Shown here one piece after another: positions 18,512-26,646 of a DNA stretch of 64,000 nt. Source of the DNA: Methylobacterium sp. WSM2598. Its GTDB lineage: Bacteria > Pseudomonadota > Alphaproteobacteria > Rhizobiales > Beijerinckiaceae. Position numbers and translations under genes: made by a program. Positions within the stretch are counted from its first letter, which is position 1. The number at the start of each line of letters is the position of its first letter. A model generated the notes under the pieces. It searched no databases, had not been told where the DNA came from, and worked only from the letters and a program-made list of their open reading frames with translations. The stretch spans positions 2,802,774 through 2,866,773 of the forward strand of contig NZ_KB900609.1 of the NCBI RefSeq assembly GCF_000379105.1. The letters run 5' to 3'.

Positions 18512-18680
18512 GAAGCGGCGACAGCTTGGCCTGGCCGGGCCGGGAGCCGTCGGGACGGTCTCGGGCGCACAGGTCGAGGCCGGCGAGACGACCTTGTTCC
18601 CCGTCGTCGAGGAGACCGCGCGCATCGACAAGCGCGCCTTCGAGACCGCTAGCTTCAGAATGAGGGAAGGCCAGGGGGCA
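18512..18680 (+). pseudogene. Remnant of a DUF2382 (YsnF/AvaK-type) domain gene
   Basis: In one phase this short stretch reads VEAGETTLFPVVEETARIDK and then RAFETASFRMREG, the recognisable core of DUF2382 stress-response proteins. There is no start codon in a sensible place upstream, and the similarity stops after about 35 residues. It is a fragment left by deletion next to the PhnA-like gene. Confidence 0.55.
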
Positions 18681-19019
18681 AGGTCAGATCTCTACTGCGA
18701 GCGCCGCCGAGCCCTGCGCGAGAAACTCAGGATAACTGCCCCGAGAGGTCGTTTCGCGTTCCATATGCCGCCCTTACGCGAATCGGCGGCAGTGCCAGAG
18801 GTGCAACTGCCGATTTCGAAGGGCCGCTGTTGGATGTCGAGCGGCCCTCCCGGCTTCACCGCTCGAAGGTCTGGAAGTGGCGCATAGCCGAACAAGCCGG
18901 GAGTGATCCGGCCCGGCCACCGCCTGGGCAAGCCCGGAATGGTTGGTGAACATTGGCAGGCCGTCGAACGTCGACCCGCCCCTGGTCGCGGCGTATTGGT
19001 ATCAGCTCGGCCGACTCGT
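18681..19019. other. Stretch without a gene, 339 bp
   Basis: Nothing supported. Open frames are short and lack start signals. The sequence follows the DUF2382 remnant and precedes the 3' end of a small opposite-strand gene. Confidence 0.3.
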
Positions 19020-19358
19020 TCACTCCGGTGCCGTTCTCACACCATCCGAGCCCAGGTGCGCCATTCCGAGCCTGTGCCAGAGCCGTGAGTACGCCTCGTT
19101 CAGGAGCCGCTTTCGGCGGCCCATTACCCCTGGCTCATCCGCCTCCGCTGCGGCGTACGCGCGGGCGCAGGAGTAGAGATCATCCGCCGCGGCATTGATG
19201 CCGGGATCACGCTCGACGAGCTGCAGGATCTCGAGAAGCTGGGCTCGGACGTTCTCGATTTCGGCCGCGGGATTGCCACCCGAGGTCAAGTGCTCGAGGG
19301 CTTGGGCGACCGCAGTCATGCGGGCTTCGAGCGTCTCAAGAAGCAGTGCGGGACCCAT
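19020..19358 (-). CDS. Hypothetical helical protein
   Basis: A 112-residue protein from the internal ATG at 19358 (MGPALLLETLEARMTAVAQA). It is almost entirely helical with heptad-like leucines, and ends NEAYSRLWHRLGMAHLGS. An upstream ATG at 19382 adds eight residues. No family recognised. It is the last gene before the tRNA-Lys scar that closes the accessory region. Confidence 0.5.
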   Translation of the reverse strand: MGPALLLETLEARMTAVAQALEHLTSGGNPAAEIENVRAQLLEILQLVERDPGINAAADDLYSCARAYAAAEADEPGVMGRRKRLLNEAYSRLWHRLGMAHLGSDGVRTAPE

Positions 19359-19382
19359 GAGCTTCGCCCTCCGCAGCCACAC

Positions 19383-19729
19383 GGCAGGCTACGCCGGGAC
19401 GCTCCCGGACGCACCAGGACTGGGCCGGAGTTCACTGCTTGAGAAGCGAGCGGCGGCTACATGGTGGGCAGTTCGCCCTCCCCTGCGCCCCGGCCAGCAC
19501 GTCCGATAGATGGTCGCCCACGCCCGTCCTGAGGCGCTGTGAGAGCCGGCGCATTGCTCGACCGACATGACGAGAGGAGCCCTGTGAGCTGCCTCCGGAG
19601 CGCTGAGAAGGCTGGCTTCGTGTTGCATCCGTGTTGCATGGAGCCTCCGACGCCCGGTCGTAACCCGTTGTAAATTCAGGAGTCGAGTTGCACGCCGTTG
19701 CAACACGGAAAGGGCAAGGGAGGGTCATG
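19383..19729. other. Repeat-bearing gene-free stretch next to the tRNA scar
   Basis: No gene is supported in this 347 bp. Between 19622 and 19712 the motif GTTGCA or a close form (GTTGTA) recurs five times. Clustered short repeats beside a tRNA end resemble arm-type binding sites of tyrosine integrases. No integrase gene is present in the window. Confidence 0.35.
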
Positions 19730-19761
19730 AAAAAGCCCGCCAAGTCATTGACCGGGCGGGC
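19730..19761 (-). terminator. Rho-independent terminator after the tRNA-Lys fragment
   Basis: Read on the minus strand, a GCCCGCC arm (19761-19755) and its complement GGCGGGC (19741-19735) enclose a 13-base loop and are followed by TTTTTC. It sits eight bases beyond the CCA of the tRNA-Lys 3' half, where a tRNA gene terminator would be expected. Confidence 0.75.
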
Positions 19762-19769
19762 AAAATCTG

Positions 19770-19815
19770 TGGTGAGCGCGCTGGGACTCGAACCCAGGAC
19801 CTGCAGATTAAAAGT
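19770..19815 (-). other. 3' half of tRNA-Lys(UUU): attachment-site-like scar
   Basis: The minus strand reads CTTTTAATC (anticodon loop of tRNA-Lys), then the variable region, a full T arm with GGTTCGA and the acceptor strand GCGCGCTCACCA. The matching 5' half (GAGCGCG and a D arm) is absent: upstream of the anticodon loop the sequence is unrelated. A tRNA 3' end alone is the usual mark of site-specific integration. By the standard geometry the element should lie on the high-coordinate side, where only about 250 bp separate it from tRNA-His. Confidence 0.75.
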
Positions 19816-20077
19816 TTGCAAGCCTGAGCGATATGCCTCTCGCATTCCAACTTGATCGCCGAGCAAGCGTGAGCAGCCGCTACCCTCATCCAGCCGCCAG
19901 CCTTCCACTCGCATTCAAACCGCACCGCCTCGTGGACGCAGTCCTGGCGCGCTTGAATGCCGCAGTCGATCAGATCGGTGTATTTCGTGCCGTCACGGTG
20001 CCGTCACATCGAAGAAACGCGATAGCCGCCCAGCGAGGCGACCCTATGTAAGGCTCTGAAAGTAAATCTGAATTAGG
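19816..20077. other. Non-coding strip between tRNA-Lys scar and tRNA-His
   Basis: About 260 bp with no supported gene. It marks the change from the mosaic, lower-GC left part to the uniformly GC-rich right part of the window. Confidence 0.4.
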
Positions 20078-20154
20078 TGGTACCGCCACCCCGGCTCGAA
20101 CGGGGGACCTCTAGATCCACAATCTAGCGCTCTAACCAACTGAGCTATGGCGGC
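20078..20154 (-). tRNA. tRNA-His (GUG)
   Basis: The minus strand gives GCCGCCATAGCTCAGTTGG, an anticodon arm with loop TTGTGGA (anticodon GTG), a T arm with GTTCGAGCC, and an acceptor ending in an encoded CCA. A G directly 5' of the acceptor (20155) fits the extra G-1 of histidine tRNAs. Length 77 nt. Confidence 0.95.
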
Positions 20155-20348
20155 CGACGTGGGGCGCTGTGTAATCCGGGCGGAGGCCGCTGACAAGCGG
20201 GCGCGGGCGATTCCGGTCCGGAAATGCGGCCGCCCGTGATCGCAGGACGCGGCGCGAAAACCCGTCGACCTCGGCGCCGCATCCCCCTAAACACCCGGTG
20301 CCGTCCCGCCCCGCGGCCCGGACGCCCGCCACCCGCCCCCACGGCCCG

Positions 20349-22169
20349 ATGACGGCGAAGCCCGAGACCCTCCGACGCTCCCTCACCGACGGCCCCGTCG
20401 TCCAGGCCCCCGGCGGCCTGCGCGCCCTGGTGCGCGGCAGCGAGGTCGGGCTCGTCGGCCTCGCGATCCTGGTCGGCTGCCTCGCCGGGCTCGCGGTCAG
20501 CGCCATGGCCTTCGCCACGCAGGGGCTCCACCGCCTGATCTTCGGCCTCTCCGCGGACGGGAGGCTCAGCGCCGCGCCCGCCCTGCCGGCCCTCCTCGTC
20601 CTCACCGCGCCGGCCCTCGGCGGCCTGCTGCTCGGCCTCGTCCTCCGCTTCGGCAATCGGCTCCGGCGCGGGCCGGGGCGGCCGGTGGTCGACCCGATCG
20701 AGGCCAACGCCCTGCATGGCGGGCGCCTCAGCCTGCGGGATTCCGTGCTCGTCGCGCTCCAGAACCTGATCTCGAACGGCTGCGGCGCCTCGGTCGGCCT
20801 GGAAGCCGGCTACACCCAGCTCTCGGCCGGGCTCGCCTCCCGCCTCGGGCTCGGCTTCGAGTTGCGGCGCTCCGACATGCGGGTGCTCGTCGGCTGCGGG
20901 GCGGCCGCCGCCATCGCGGCGGCCTTCGATGCCCCCCTCACCGGCGCCTTCTACGCCTTCGAACTGATCATCGGGACCTACGCGGTCGCCTCCCTCACCC
21001 CGGTCGTGGTCTCGGCCCTGGTCGGCGCCCTGGTGGCCGGCTCCGTCCTGCCGCATCCGCCCGCCATCACCCTCGACCCGACCCCGCCCGTGACCCCCGC
21101 CGACTACCTGCCGACGCTCGGGCTCGGCCTCCTCTGCGCCGGCCTCGGCATCCTGATCATGCAGGGGGTGACCCTGATCGAGGCCAGCGTGCGCCGCAGC
21201 GGCGTGCCGACCGTTGCCCGCCCGGCCCTCGGCGGCGTCCTGGTCGGGCTCCTGGCGCTCGCCGCCTCGCCGCAGGTGCTCTCGGCCGGGCACGGGGCGC
21301 TCCACCTCAACCTCGCGCAGGACGGGCCCGTCCTCGGCGCGGGCGCGCTGATCGGGCTGTTCTGCGCCAAGGCCCTCGCCTCCGCGGTCTCGATCGGCAC
21401 CGGCTTCCGGGGCGGGCTGTTCTTCGCCTCGCTCTTCCTCGGCGCCGTCGCCGGCAAGGCCTACGCGATCCTGATGCCGCCGCTCATCGCCACGGCGCTG
21501 CCGCCCACCACCTACGCCATCGTCGGGATGAGCGCGCTCGCGGTCGCGGTGATCGGCGGGCCGCTCACCATGACCTTCCTGGCCCTGGAGATGACCGGGG
21601 ACTTCGCCGTGACCGCGCTGGTGCTGGCGGCGGTGATCGCCTCCTCCCTCACGGTGCGCAAGACCTTCGGCTACTCCTTCGCCACCTGGCGCTTCCACCT
21701 GCGGGGCGAGAGCATCCGCAGCGCCCACGACATCGGCTGGATCCGCAGCCTCACGGTCGGCCAGATGATGCGCCGGGAGGTGCGCACCGTCCGGGCCGAC
21801 ACCACGCTGGCGGCCTTCCGGCGCGCCTTCCCGCTCGGCTCCGTGAGCCAGGTCGTCGCCACCGACGAGGCCGGGCTCTATGCCGGGATCGTGCTGGTGC
21901 CCGAGGCGCACGCCGCCCCGATCGACGAGAAGGCCGGCACCATGCGGGTCGCCGACATCCTGCGCTGCCACACCGACGTGCTGCTGCCGCAGATGAACGC
22001 CAAGGAGGCCGCCGCGCTGTTCGACAGTTCCGAGAGCGAGGCCCTGGCGGTGGTCGAGAGCCCCCAGCACGCCCGCGTGATCGGCCTGCTCACCGAGAAG
22101 CACACCCTGCGCCGCTACAGCGAGGAACTCGACCGACAGCGGGCCGCCACGGTCGGCGAGGTGGGCTGA
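20349..22169 (+). CDS. ClC-family chloride channel/antiporter with CBS domains
   Basis: A 606-residue protein from the ATG at 20349 (a GTG 51 bp upstream is possible). The membrane part, to about residue 440, has ClC landmarks: NGCGASVGLEAGYTQLS holds the gating-type Glu in a GLEAG version of the GREGP motif, and SIGTGFRGGLFFASLFLGA replaces GxFxP. The C-terminal 150 residues (VGQMMRREVRTVRADTTLAA, then VGIS-type repeats) are a pair of CBS domains that may bind nucleotides. It probably exchanges chloride for protons in the inner membrane. Single gene, followed 73 bp later by a dehydrogenase. Confidence 0.92.
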   Translation: MTAKPETLRRSLTDGPVVQAPGGLRALVRGSEVGLVGLAILVGCLAGLAVSAMAFATQGLHRLIFGLSADGRLSAAPALPALLVLTAPALGGLLLGLVLRFGNRLRRGPGRPVVDPIEANALHGGRLSLRDSVLVALQNLISNGCGASVGLEAGYTQLSAGLASRLGLGFELRRSDMRVLVGCGAAAAIAAAFDAPLTGAFYAFELIIGTYAVASLTPVVVSALVGALVAGSVLPHPPAITLDPTPPVTPADYLPTLGLGLLCAGLGILIMQGVTLIEASVRRSGVPTVARPALGGVLVGLLALAASPQVLSAGHGALHLNLAQDGPVLGAGALIGLFCAKALASAVSIGTGFRGGLFFASLFLGAVAGKAYAILMPPLIATALPPTTYAIVGMSALAVAVIGGPLTMTFLALEMTGDFAVTALVLAAVIASSLTVRKTFGYSFATWRFHLRGESIRSAHDIGWIRSLTVGQMMRREVRTVRADTTLAAFRRAFPLGSVSQVVATDEAGLYAGIVLVPEAHAAPIDEKAGTMRVADILRCHTDVLLPQMNAKEAAALFDSSESEALAVVESPQHARVIGLLTEKHTLRRYSEELDRQRAATVGEVG

Positions 22170-22242
22170 GCCCGCGGCTTGCGATTGACCGGCGCGCCCG
22201 GATGCGCGAGGCCGGGGAGCAAACCGATCCGGGAGACACGCC

Positions 22243-23322
22243 ATGTCCGCCACGCCCCGCCACTACCGCATCGCCGTGATCCCCGGGGACGGGATCGGCA
22301 AGGAGACGGTGCCGGAGGGGATCCGCGTGCTGGAGCAGGCGGCCAAGCGCCACGGCTTCACCCTCGAGCAGAGCTGGTTCGACTTCTCCTCCTACGATTA
22401 CTACGCCAAGCACGGCCGCATGATGCCGGAGGATTGGCGCGCGCAGGTCGAGGGACACGACGCGATCTTCTTCGGCGCGGTCGGCTGGCCGGAGAAGATC
22501 CCGGACCACGTCTCGCTGTGGGGCTCGCTGATCCTGTTCCGCCGCGACTTCGACCAGTACGTGAACCTGCGCCCGGTGCGGCTGATGCCCGGCGTTCCCT
22601 GCCCGCTCGCCCACCGCAAGCCCGGCGACATCGACTTCTGGGTCGTGCGCGAGAACACGGAGGGCGAGTATTCCAACGCGGGCGGGCGGATGTTCGCCGG
22701 CACGGAGCGGGAATTCGCCGTGCAGGAATCGATCTTCACCCGCCACGGCACCGACCGGGTTCTGCGCTTCGCCTTCGAGCTGGCGCAGTCGCGGCCGAAG
22801 AAGCACCTGACCTCGGCCACCAAGTCGAACGGCATCTCGATCACGATGCCCTACTGGGACGAGCGGGTGGAGGCGATGGCGGCCCGCTACCCGCAGGTGC
22901 GCTGGGACAAGTACCACATCGACATCCTGACGGCGCATTTCGTGCTGAACCCGGACCGGTTCGACGTCGTGGTGGCCTCGAACCTGTTCGGCGACATCCT
23001 GTCGGATCTCGGGCCGGCCTGCACGGGCACGATCGGCATCGCGCCCTCCGGCAACATCAACCCGGACCGCCGCTTCCCGTCGCTGTTCGAGCCGGTCCAC
23101 GGCTCGGCCCCGGACATCGCCGGCCAGGGCATCGCCAACCCGATCGGCCAGATCTGGTCGGGCGCGATGATGCTGGAGCATCTCGGCGAGCGGGAGGCCG
23201 CCGCCGAGATCGTGGCGGGGATCGAGCGCGTCCTGTCCGAGCGCACCCTGCGCACCCGCGATCTCGGCGGCAACGCCGACACGGGGGCCTGCGGGCAGGC
23301 GGTGGCGGAGGCGCTGGGCTGA
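22243..23322 (+). CDS. Tartrate dehydrogenase / D-malate dehydrogenase
   Basis: A 359-residue NAD-dependent beta-decarboxylating dehydrogenase. Visible motifs are the N-terminal IAVIPGDGIGKETVPEG, the substrate segment RPVRLMPG, ENTEGEYSNAGG, the active-site Lys in TSATKSNGI, and metal aspartates in NLFGDILSDLG. The nucleotide loop is EPVHGSAPDIAGQGIANP. Ending GGNADTGACGQAV is typical of TtuC/DmlA rather than of isopropylmalate or isocitrate dehydrogenases. It would oxidise D-malate or tartrate, plant-derived acids. GGAG lies eight bases before the ATG. Confidence 0.9.
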   Translation: MSATPRHYRIAVIPGDGIGKETVPEGIRVLEQAAKRHGFTLEQSWFDFSSYDYYAKHGRMMPEDWRAQVEGHDAIFFGAVGWPEKIPDHVSLWGSLILFRRDFDQYVNLRPVRLMPGVPCPLAHRKPGDIDFWVVRENTEGEYSNAGGRMFAGTEREFAVQESIFTRHGTDRVLRFAFELAQSRPKKHLTSATKSNGISITMPYWDERVEAMAARYPQVRWDKYHIDILTAHFVLNPDRFDVVVASNLFGDILSDLGPACTGTIGIAPSGNINPDRRFPSLFEPVHGSAPDIAGQGIANPIGQIWSGAMMLEHLGEREAAAEIVAGIERVLSERTLRTRDLGGNADTGACGQAVAEALG

Positions 23323-23429
23323 GCGGCGAGAGCGGCCGCTTGCCTCATCCCGCGACCCGGCGGCCCGTCGGGGCCCCCGGCGCGGCCGGTCACCCCGTCG
23401 CCGCCGATGCGCTCACGCCGCGGGCGCCT

Positions 23430-24095
23430 TCACGCCGCGGGCGCCTTGCGGGCCCGCAATTCCGCCCGCACGCGCGCCACGCCCTCCGGCCCGAGATCGA
23501 GGGCGAGCCGCACCGCCTCCTCCATGAGCGCCTGGGGCGTCACGCCCGCCTGCTTCGCCGCGCGGCTGAGCAGCAGCCCGAGGGCGCCGTCGATCGGGAG
23601 CGAGGGGCCGCGGGGCGCCTCGGGCCTCGGGGCCGGGGCGGCGGGCGCGTCCTCGCGGGGCGGCAGCCCGAGGCCCCGGCGGCGGCCCTCGGCGGCGAGC
23701 CGGTCGGCCCGCTCGTTGCCTTCCTCGCCCGCGTGGCCCCGCACCCAGACCCAGCGCACGTCCCGGCGCGCGTTGAGCGCGTCCAGGCGCTCCATCAGGT
23801 CGCGGTTCTTCACCTCGCCGGTCGTGGTCCGCCAGCCCTTGGCCTTCCAGCCGCGCAGCCACTCGGTGACGGATTTCACCACGTACTGGCTGTCGCAGCG
23901 CATCTCGATCGCGGCGCCCTCGGGAAAATGCTCGAGCGCGCTGATCGCCGCCGTCAGCTCCATGCGGTTGTTGGTGCTGCGCGGGTCCCCGCCGCAGAGC
24001 TCGACCGGGCCCTCCGGCGCCAGGATCACGACGCCCCAGCCGCCCGGGCCGGGATTGGGGTCGCAGCCGCCGTCGGCGTAGACGATGGTTCGCAT
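23430..24095 (-). CDS. rnhA: Ribonuclease HI
   Basis: A 221-residue protein. The first 145 residues are a standard RNase HI with the four catalytic acids in VYADGGCDPNPG, NNRMELTAAI, MRCDSQYVVK and NERADRLAAEG. It cleaves the RNA strand of RNA-DNA hybrids. An extra C-terminal segment (residues about 150-221) has a Pro/Ala linker and a small helical domain starting PIDGALGLLLSRAAKQ, longer than the usual 150-residue enzyme. The ATG at 24095 is preferred over a GTG two codons upstream. Confidence 0.95.
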   Translation of the reverse strand: MRTIVYADGGCDPNPGPGGWGVVILAPEGPVELCGGDPRSTNNRMELTAAISALEHFPEGAAIEMRCDSQYVVKSVTEWLRGWKAKGWRTTTGEVKNRDLMERLDALNARRDVRWVWVRGHAGEEGNERADRLAAEGRRRGLGLPPREDAPAAPAPRPEAPRGPSLPIDGALGLLLSRAAKQAGVTPQALMEEAVRLALDLGPEGVARVRAELRARKAPAA

Positions 24096-24255
24096 GGGCA
24101 CTCGACTCTTTCACCGTGACTCGGGCGTCGCATCTTGCCACGAGACGCTGAACGAATCCGCCACCGCGCGGCCCCATCCCTGGCACGCTCCTTGCCGGCG
24201 CTTCCGTAAGGAGACCGGCGCCACCGGCCGGTCGATTGCCGAGAGGGGTGCTGCC

Positions 24256-25656
24256 ATGACGACACGGACGGCCGATGCGGTGGAGGAGCGGCTGCCGCTG
24301 GCCAGGCTCGTCCCCCTCGGGCTGCAGCACGTGCTGGTGATGTATGCGGGCGCCGTCGCGGTGCCGCTCATCATCGGCCGCGCCCTCACCCTGCGGCCCG
24401 AGGAGGTCGCCTTCCTGATCAGCGCCGATCTCTTCGCCAGCGGCCTCGCCACCCTGGTGCAATGCGTCGGGCTCCCGGGCATCGGCATCCGGCTGCCGGT
24501 GATGATGGGCGTGACCTTCGCGTCGGTCGGCCCGATGCTCGCGATGGCCGCCGCCCCGGAGATCGGGCTCCTCGGCATCTACGGCGCGGTGATCGGGGCG
24601 GGGATCTTCGGCCTCCTGGTCGCCCCCTATGTCGGCCGGCTCCTGCCCCTGTTCCCGCCGGTGGTCACCGGCACCGTCATCCTGGTGATCGGCATCTCGC
24701 TGATGCGGGTCGGCATCAACTGGGCCGGCGGCGGCCTGCCGACGCTCACCCGCGTGGTCGACGGCGTGCCGGGCAGCTTCCCCAACCCGGCCTACGGCCA
24801 GCTCGCCGGGCTCGGCATCGCCCTGTTCGTCCTCCTCGTCATCCTCGCCCTCATCAGGTGGGGCGAGGGCTTCCTCGCCAACGTCGCGGTGCTGGTCGGC
24901 ATCGTGGCGGGCTCGCTCCTCGCGGCCGCCCTCGGCCTGATGCACCTCGACAAGGTGGCGGCGGCGCCCTGGTTCGGCCTCGTCCTGCCCTTCCATTTCG
25001 GCCTGCCGACCTTCCGCCTCGTGCCCGTCGCCACGATGTGCGTGGTGATGGTGGTGGTGATGATCGAGTCGCTCGGCATGTTCCTGGCGCTCGGCGAGAT
25101 GACGGGCCGGCCGGTCGACCGGGAGGACCTCGCGCGCAGCCTGCGGGCGGACGGGCTCGGCACCCTGCTCGGGGGCCTGTTCAACACCTTCCCGTACACG
25201 TCCTTCTCTCAGAATGTCGGCCTCGTCGGGGTCACCGGGGTGCGCTCGCGCTTCGTCACCGTGGCGGGCGGGCTGATCATGGTCGGGCTCGGGCTGCTGC
25301 CCAAGATGGCGGCCCTGGTCGAGGCCGTGCCGCAGGTGGTGCTCGGCGGCGCCGGCCTCGTGATGTTCGGCATGGTCGCGGCGACCGGCGCGCGCATCCT
25401 CACGGCGGTCGATTTCCGCACCCGGCCCAGGAACCAGTTCGTGGTGGCGATCGCGGTCGGCTTCGGCATGATCCCGCTCGTGGCGCCCAGCTTCTTCCGC
25501 AACCTGCCGCACGCGCTGCACCCGCTCCTCGAATCGGGCATCCTGCTCTCCGCCATCGCGGCGGTGCTGCTCAACGCCTTCTTCAACGGGCTCGGCGGCG
25601 CCGAGGCCGCGCGCCGCGACGCCGCCGCGGTGGCGGCCGTCGCCGAGCACGTCTGA
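24256..25656 (+). CDS. NCS2-family urate/xanthine permease
   Basis: A 466-residue protein with about 12-14 hydrophobic helices. It starts LARLVPLGLQHVLVMYAGAV, the NCS2 signature with the conserved QH. The second hallmark is GLFNTFPYTSFSQNVGLVG, where the Ser-Gln-Asn part binds the purine ring. It lies immediately upstream of uricase and the uraD-uraH fusion on the same strand, which points to uric acid as substrate (UacT/PucJ type). A 39-bp perfect palindrome begins at its stop codon and may end or attenuate the transcript. Confidence 0.9.
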   Translation: MTTRTADAVEERLPLARLVPLGLQHVLVMYAGAVAVPLIIGRALTLRPEEVAFLISADLFASGLATLVQCVGLPGIGIRLPVMMGVTFASVGPMLAMAAAPEIGLLGIYGAVIGAGIFGLLVAPYVGRLLPLFPPVVTGTVILVIGISLMRVGINWAGGGLPTLTRVVDGVPGSFPNPAYGQLAGLGIALFVLLVILALIRWGEGFLANVAVLVGIVAGSLLAAALGLMHLDKVAAAPWFGLVLPFHFGLPTFRLVPVATMCVVMVVVMIESLGMFLALGEMTGRPVDREDLARSLRADGLGTLLGGLFNTFPYTSFSQNVGLVGVTGVRSRFVTVAGGLIMVGLGLLPKMAALVEAVPQVVLGGAGLVMFGMVAATGARILTAVDFRTRPRNQFVVAIAVGFGMIPLVAPSFFRNLPHALHPLLESGILLSAIAAVLLNAFFNGLGGAEAARRDAAAVAAVAEHV

Positions 25657-25692
25657 TCCGGGATCCGCTTGATCGAAGCGGATCCCGGATCA
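25654..25692. repeat. Perfect 39-bp palindrome starting at a stop codon
   Basis: Arms TGATCCGGGATCCGCTT and AAGCGGATCCCGGATCA are exact complements around the loop GATCG. The first three bases are the TGA of the permease gene. A close copy begins at 41990. A related but imperfect form follows the stop of lptA near 48687. It could act as a bidirectional terminator or a REP-like repeat. Confidence 0.8.
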
Positions 25693-25775
25693 CAAGCCTG
25701 CGCGGCGCCTGAGCGCGGCGCCTGAGCGAAGCCGACATCCGCATGGCGAAGCCATCAGTCGGATGTCGTATGACC
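25693..25775. repeat. Tail of a composite repeat shared with 42024-42112
   Basis: After the palindrome, the stretch AGCCTGCGCGGCGCCTGAGC and then CCGACATCCGCATGGC, followed by GTCGGATGTCGTATGA, recurs with small changes at 42028-42112. Both copies start directly after a stop codon and its palindrome, so this is one mobile or expanded composite unit of roughly 120 bp. Confidence 0.65.
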
Positions 25776-25806
25776 CGCCCGAGCGACCCGGGAGACCGAG
25801 CGAGCC

Positions 25807-26646
25807 ATGACCCTCCTGCACAAGACCTACGGCAAGGGCCGCGTCCGCGTGATGCGGGTGCACCGGGACGGGGCGCGCCACGAGGTGCGCGAACTCACCG
25901 TCCAGGCCATGCTGACCGGCGGCTTCGACCCGGCCTTCACCCGGGCGGACAACTCGACCACGGTCTCCACCGACACGGTCAAGAACGTCGTGAACATCGT
26001 GGCCCGCGAGAGCATGACCCTGGCGCCGGAGGAGTTCTGCCGGGCGGTGGCCCGGCGCCTGATCGACGCCTACGCGATGGTCGAGACCGCGACCGTCACC
26101 GCCCACGAGACCCGCTGGTCCAGGCTCGCACTCGACGGGGAGCCCCACCCGCACGCCTTCACCCTGGACGGCAACGGCACCTCCGTCGCCAAGGTGACGA
26201 TGGCCCGGGGCGGCGCGCTCACCATCGAGTCCGGCCTCTCGGGCTTCACCTTCCTGAAGACCACGGAATCGGGCTGGGCCAACTACGTCAAGGACCCCTA
26301 CACGACGCTCTCCGAGACGCACGACCGGCTCGCCGCCACCAGCATGGAGGCGTCCTGGCTGTGGGGCCGCCCGCCGGCGGATTACCCGGCCGCCAATGCG
26401 CGGATCCTGGACAGCCTGCTCAAGGTCTTCGCCACCACCTACAGCCACAGCATCCAGGACAGCCTCTACCGGATGGGCCGGGCGGCGCTGGCGGCGGTGC
26501 CCGAGATCGAGACGATCAGCATGGCCTGCCCGAACAAGCATTACCTGCTGGTCGACCTCGCGCGCTTCGGCCTCGACAACGACAATCAGGTCTTCGTGGC
26601 GACCGACGAGCCGCACGGCCAGATCGAGTGCACGGTGGGCCGATGA
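25807..26646 (+). CDS. Factor-independent urate hydroxylase (uricase)
   Basis: A 279-residue enzyme that oxidises uric acid to 5-hydroxyisourate with O2 and no cofactor. Catalytic Lys10 (TYGKGRVRV) and Thr57 in NSTTVSTDTVKN stand at the positions known from fungal uricase. The substrate-binding region SGFTFLKTTESGW and a C-terminal CPNKHYLLVDL are also typical. Its stop overlaps the start of the next gene (ATGA), so the two are translationally coupled. The next enzyme removes the unstable product, which fits the order of the pathway. Confidence 0.95.
   Translation: MTLLHKTYGKGRVRVMRVHRDGARHEVRELTVQAMLTGGFDPAFTRADNSTTVSTDTVKNVVNIVARESMTLAPEEFCRAVARRLIDAYAMVETATVTAHETRWSRLALDGEPHPHAFTLDGNGTSVAKVTMARGGALTIESGLSGFTFLKTTESGWANYVKDPYTTLSETHDRLAATSMEASWLWGRPPADYPAANARILDSLLKVFATTYSHSIQDSLYRMGRAALAAVPEIETISMACPNKHYLLVDLARFGLDNDNQVFVATDEPHGQIECTVGR

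Noticed and set aside
19770..19850. Complete tRNA-Lys gene
   Set aside because: The 5' acceptor strand and D arm cannot be found; the anticodon stem 5' side also has a mismatch.
20145..22253. 702-codon open frame opposite the ClC gene
   Set aside because: Composed mostly of Gly/Arg/Ala/Asp runs typical of antisense frames in GC-rich coding DNA. It also overlaps tRNA-His.
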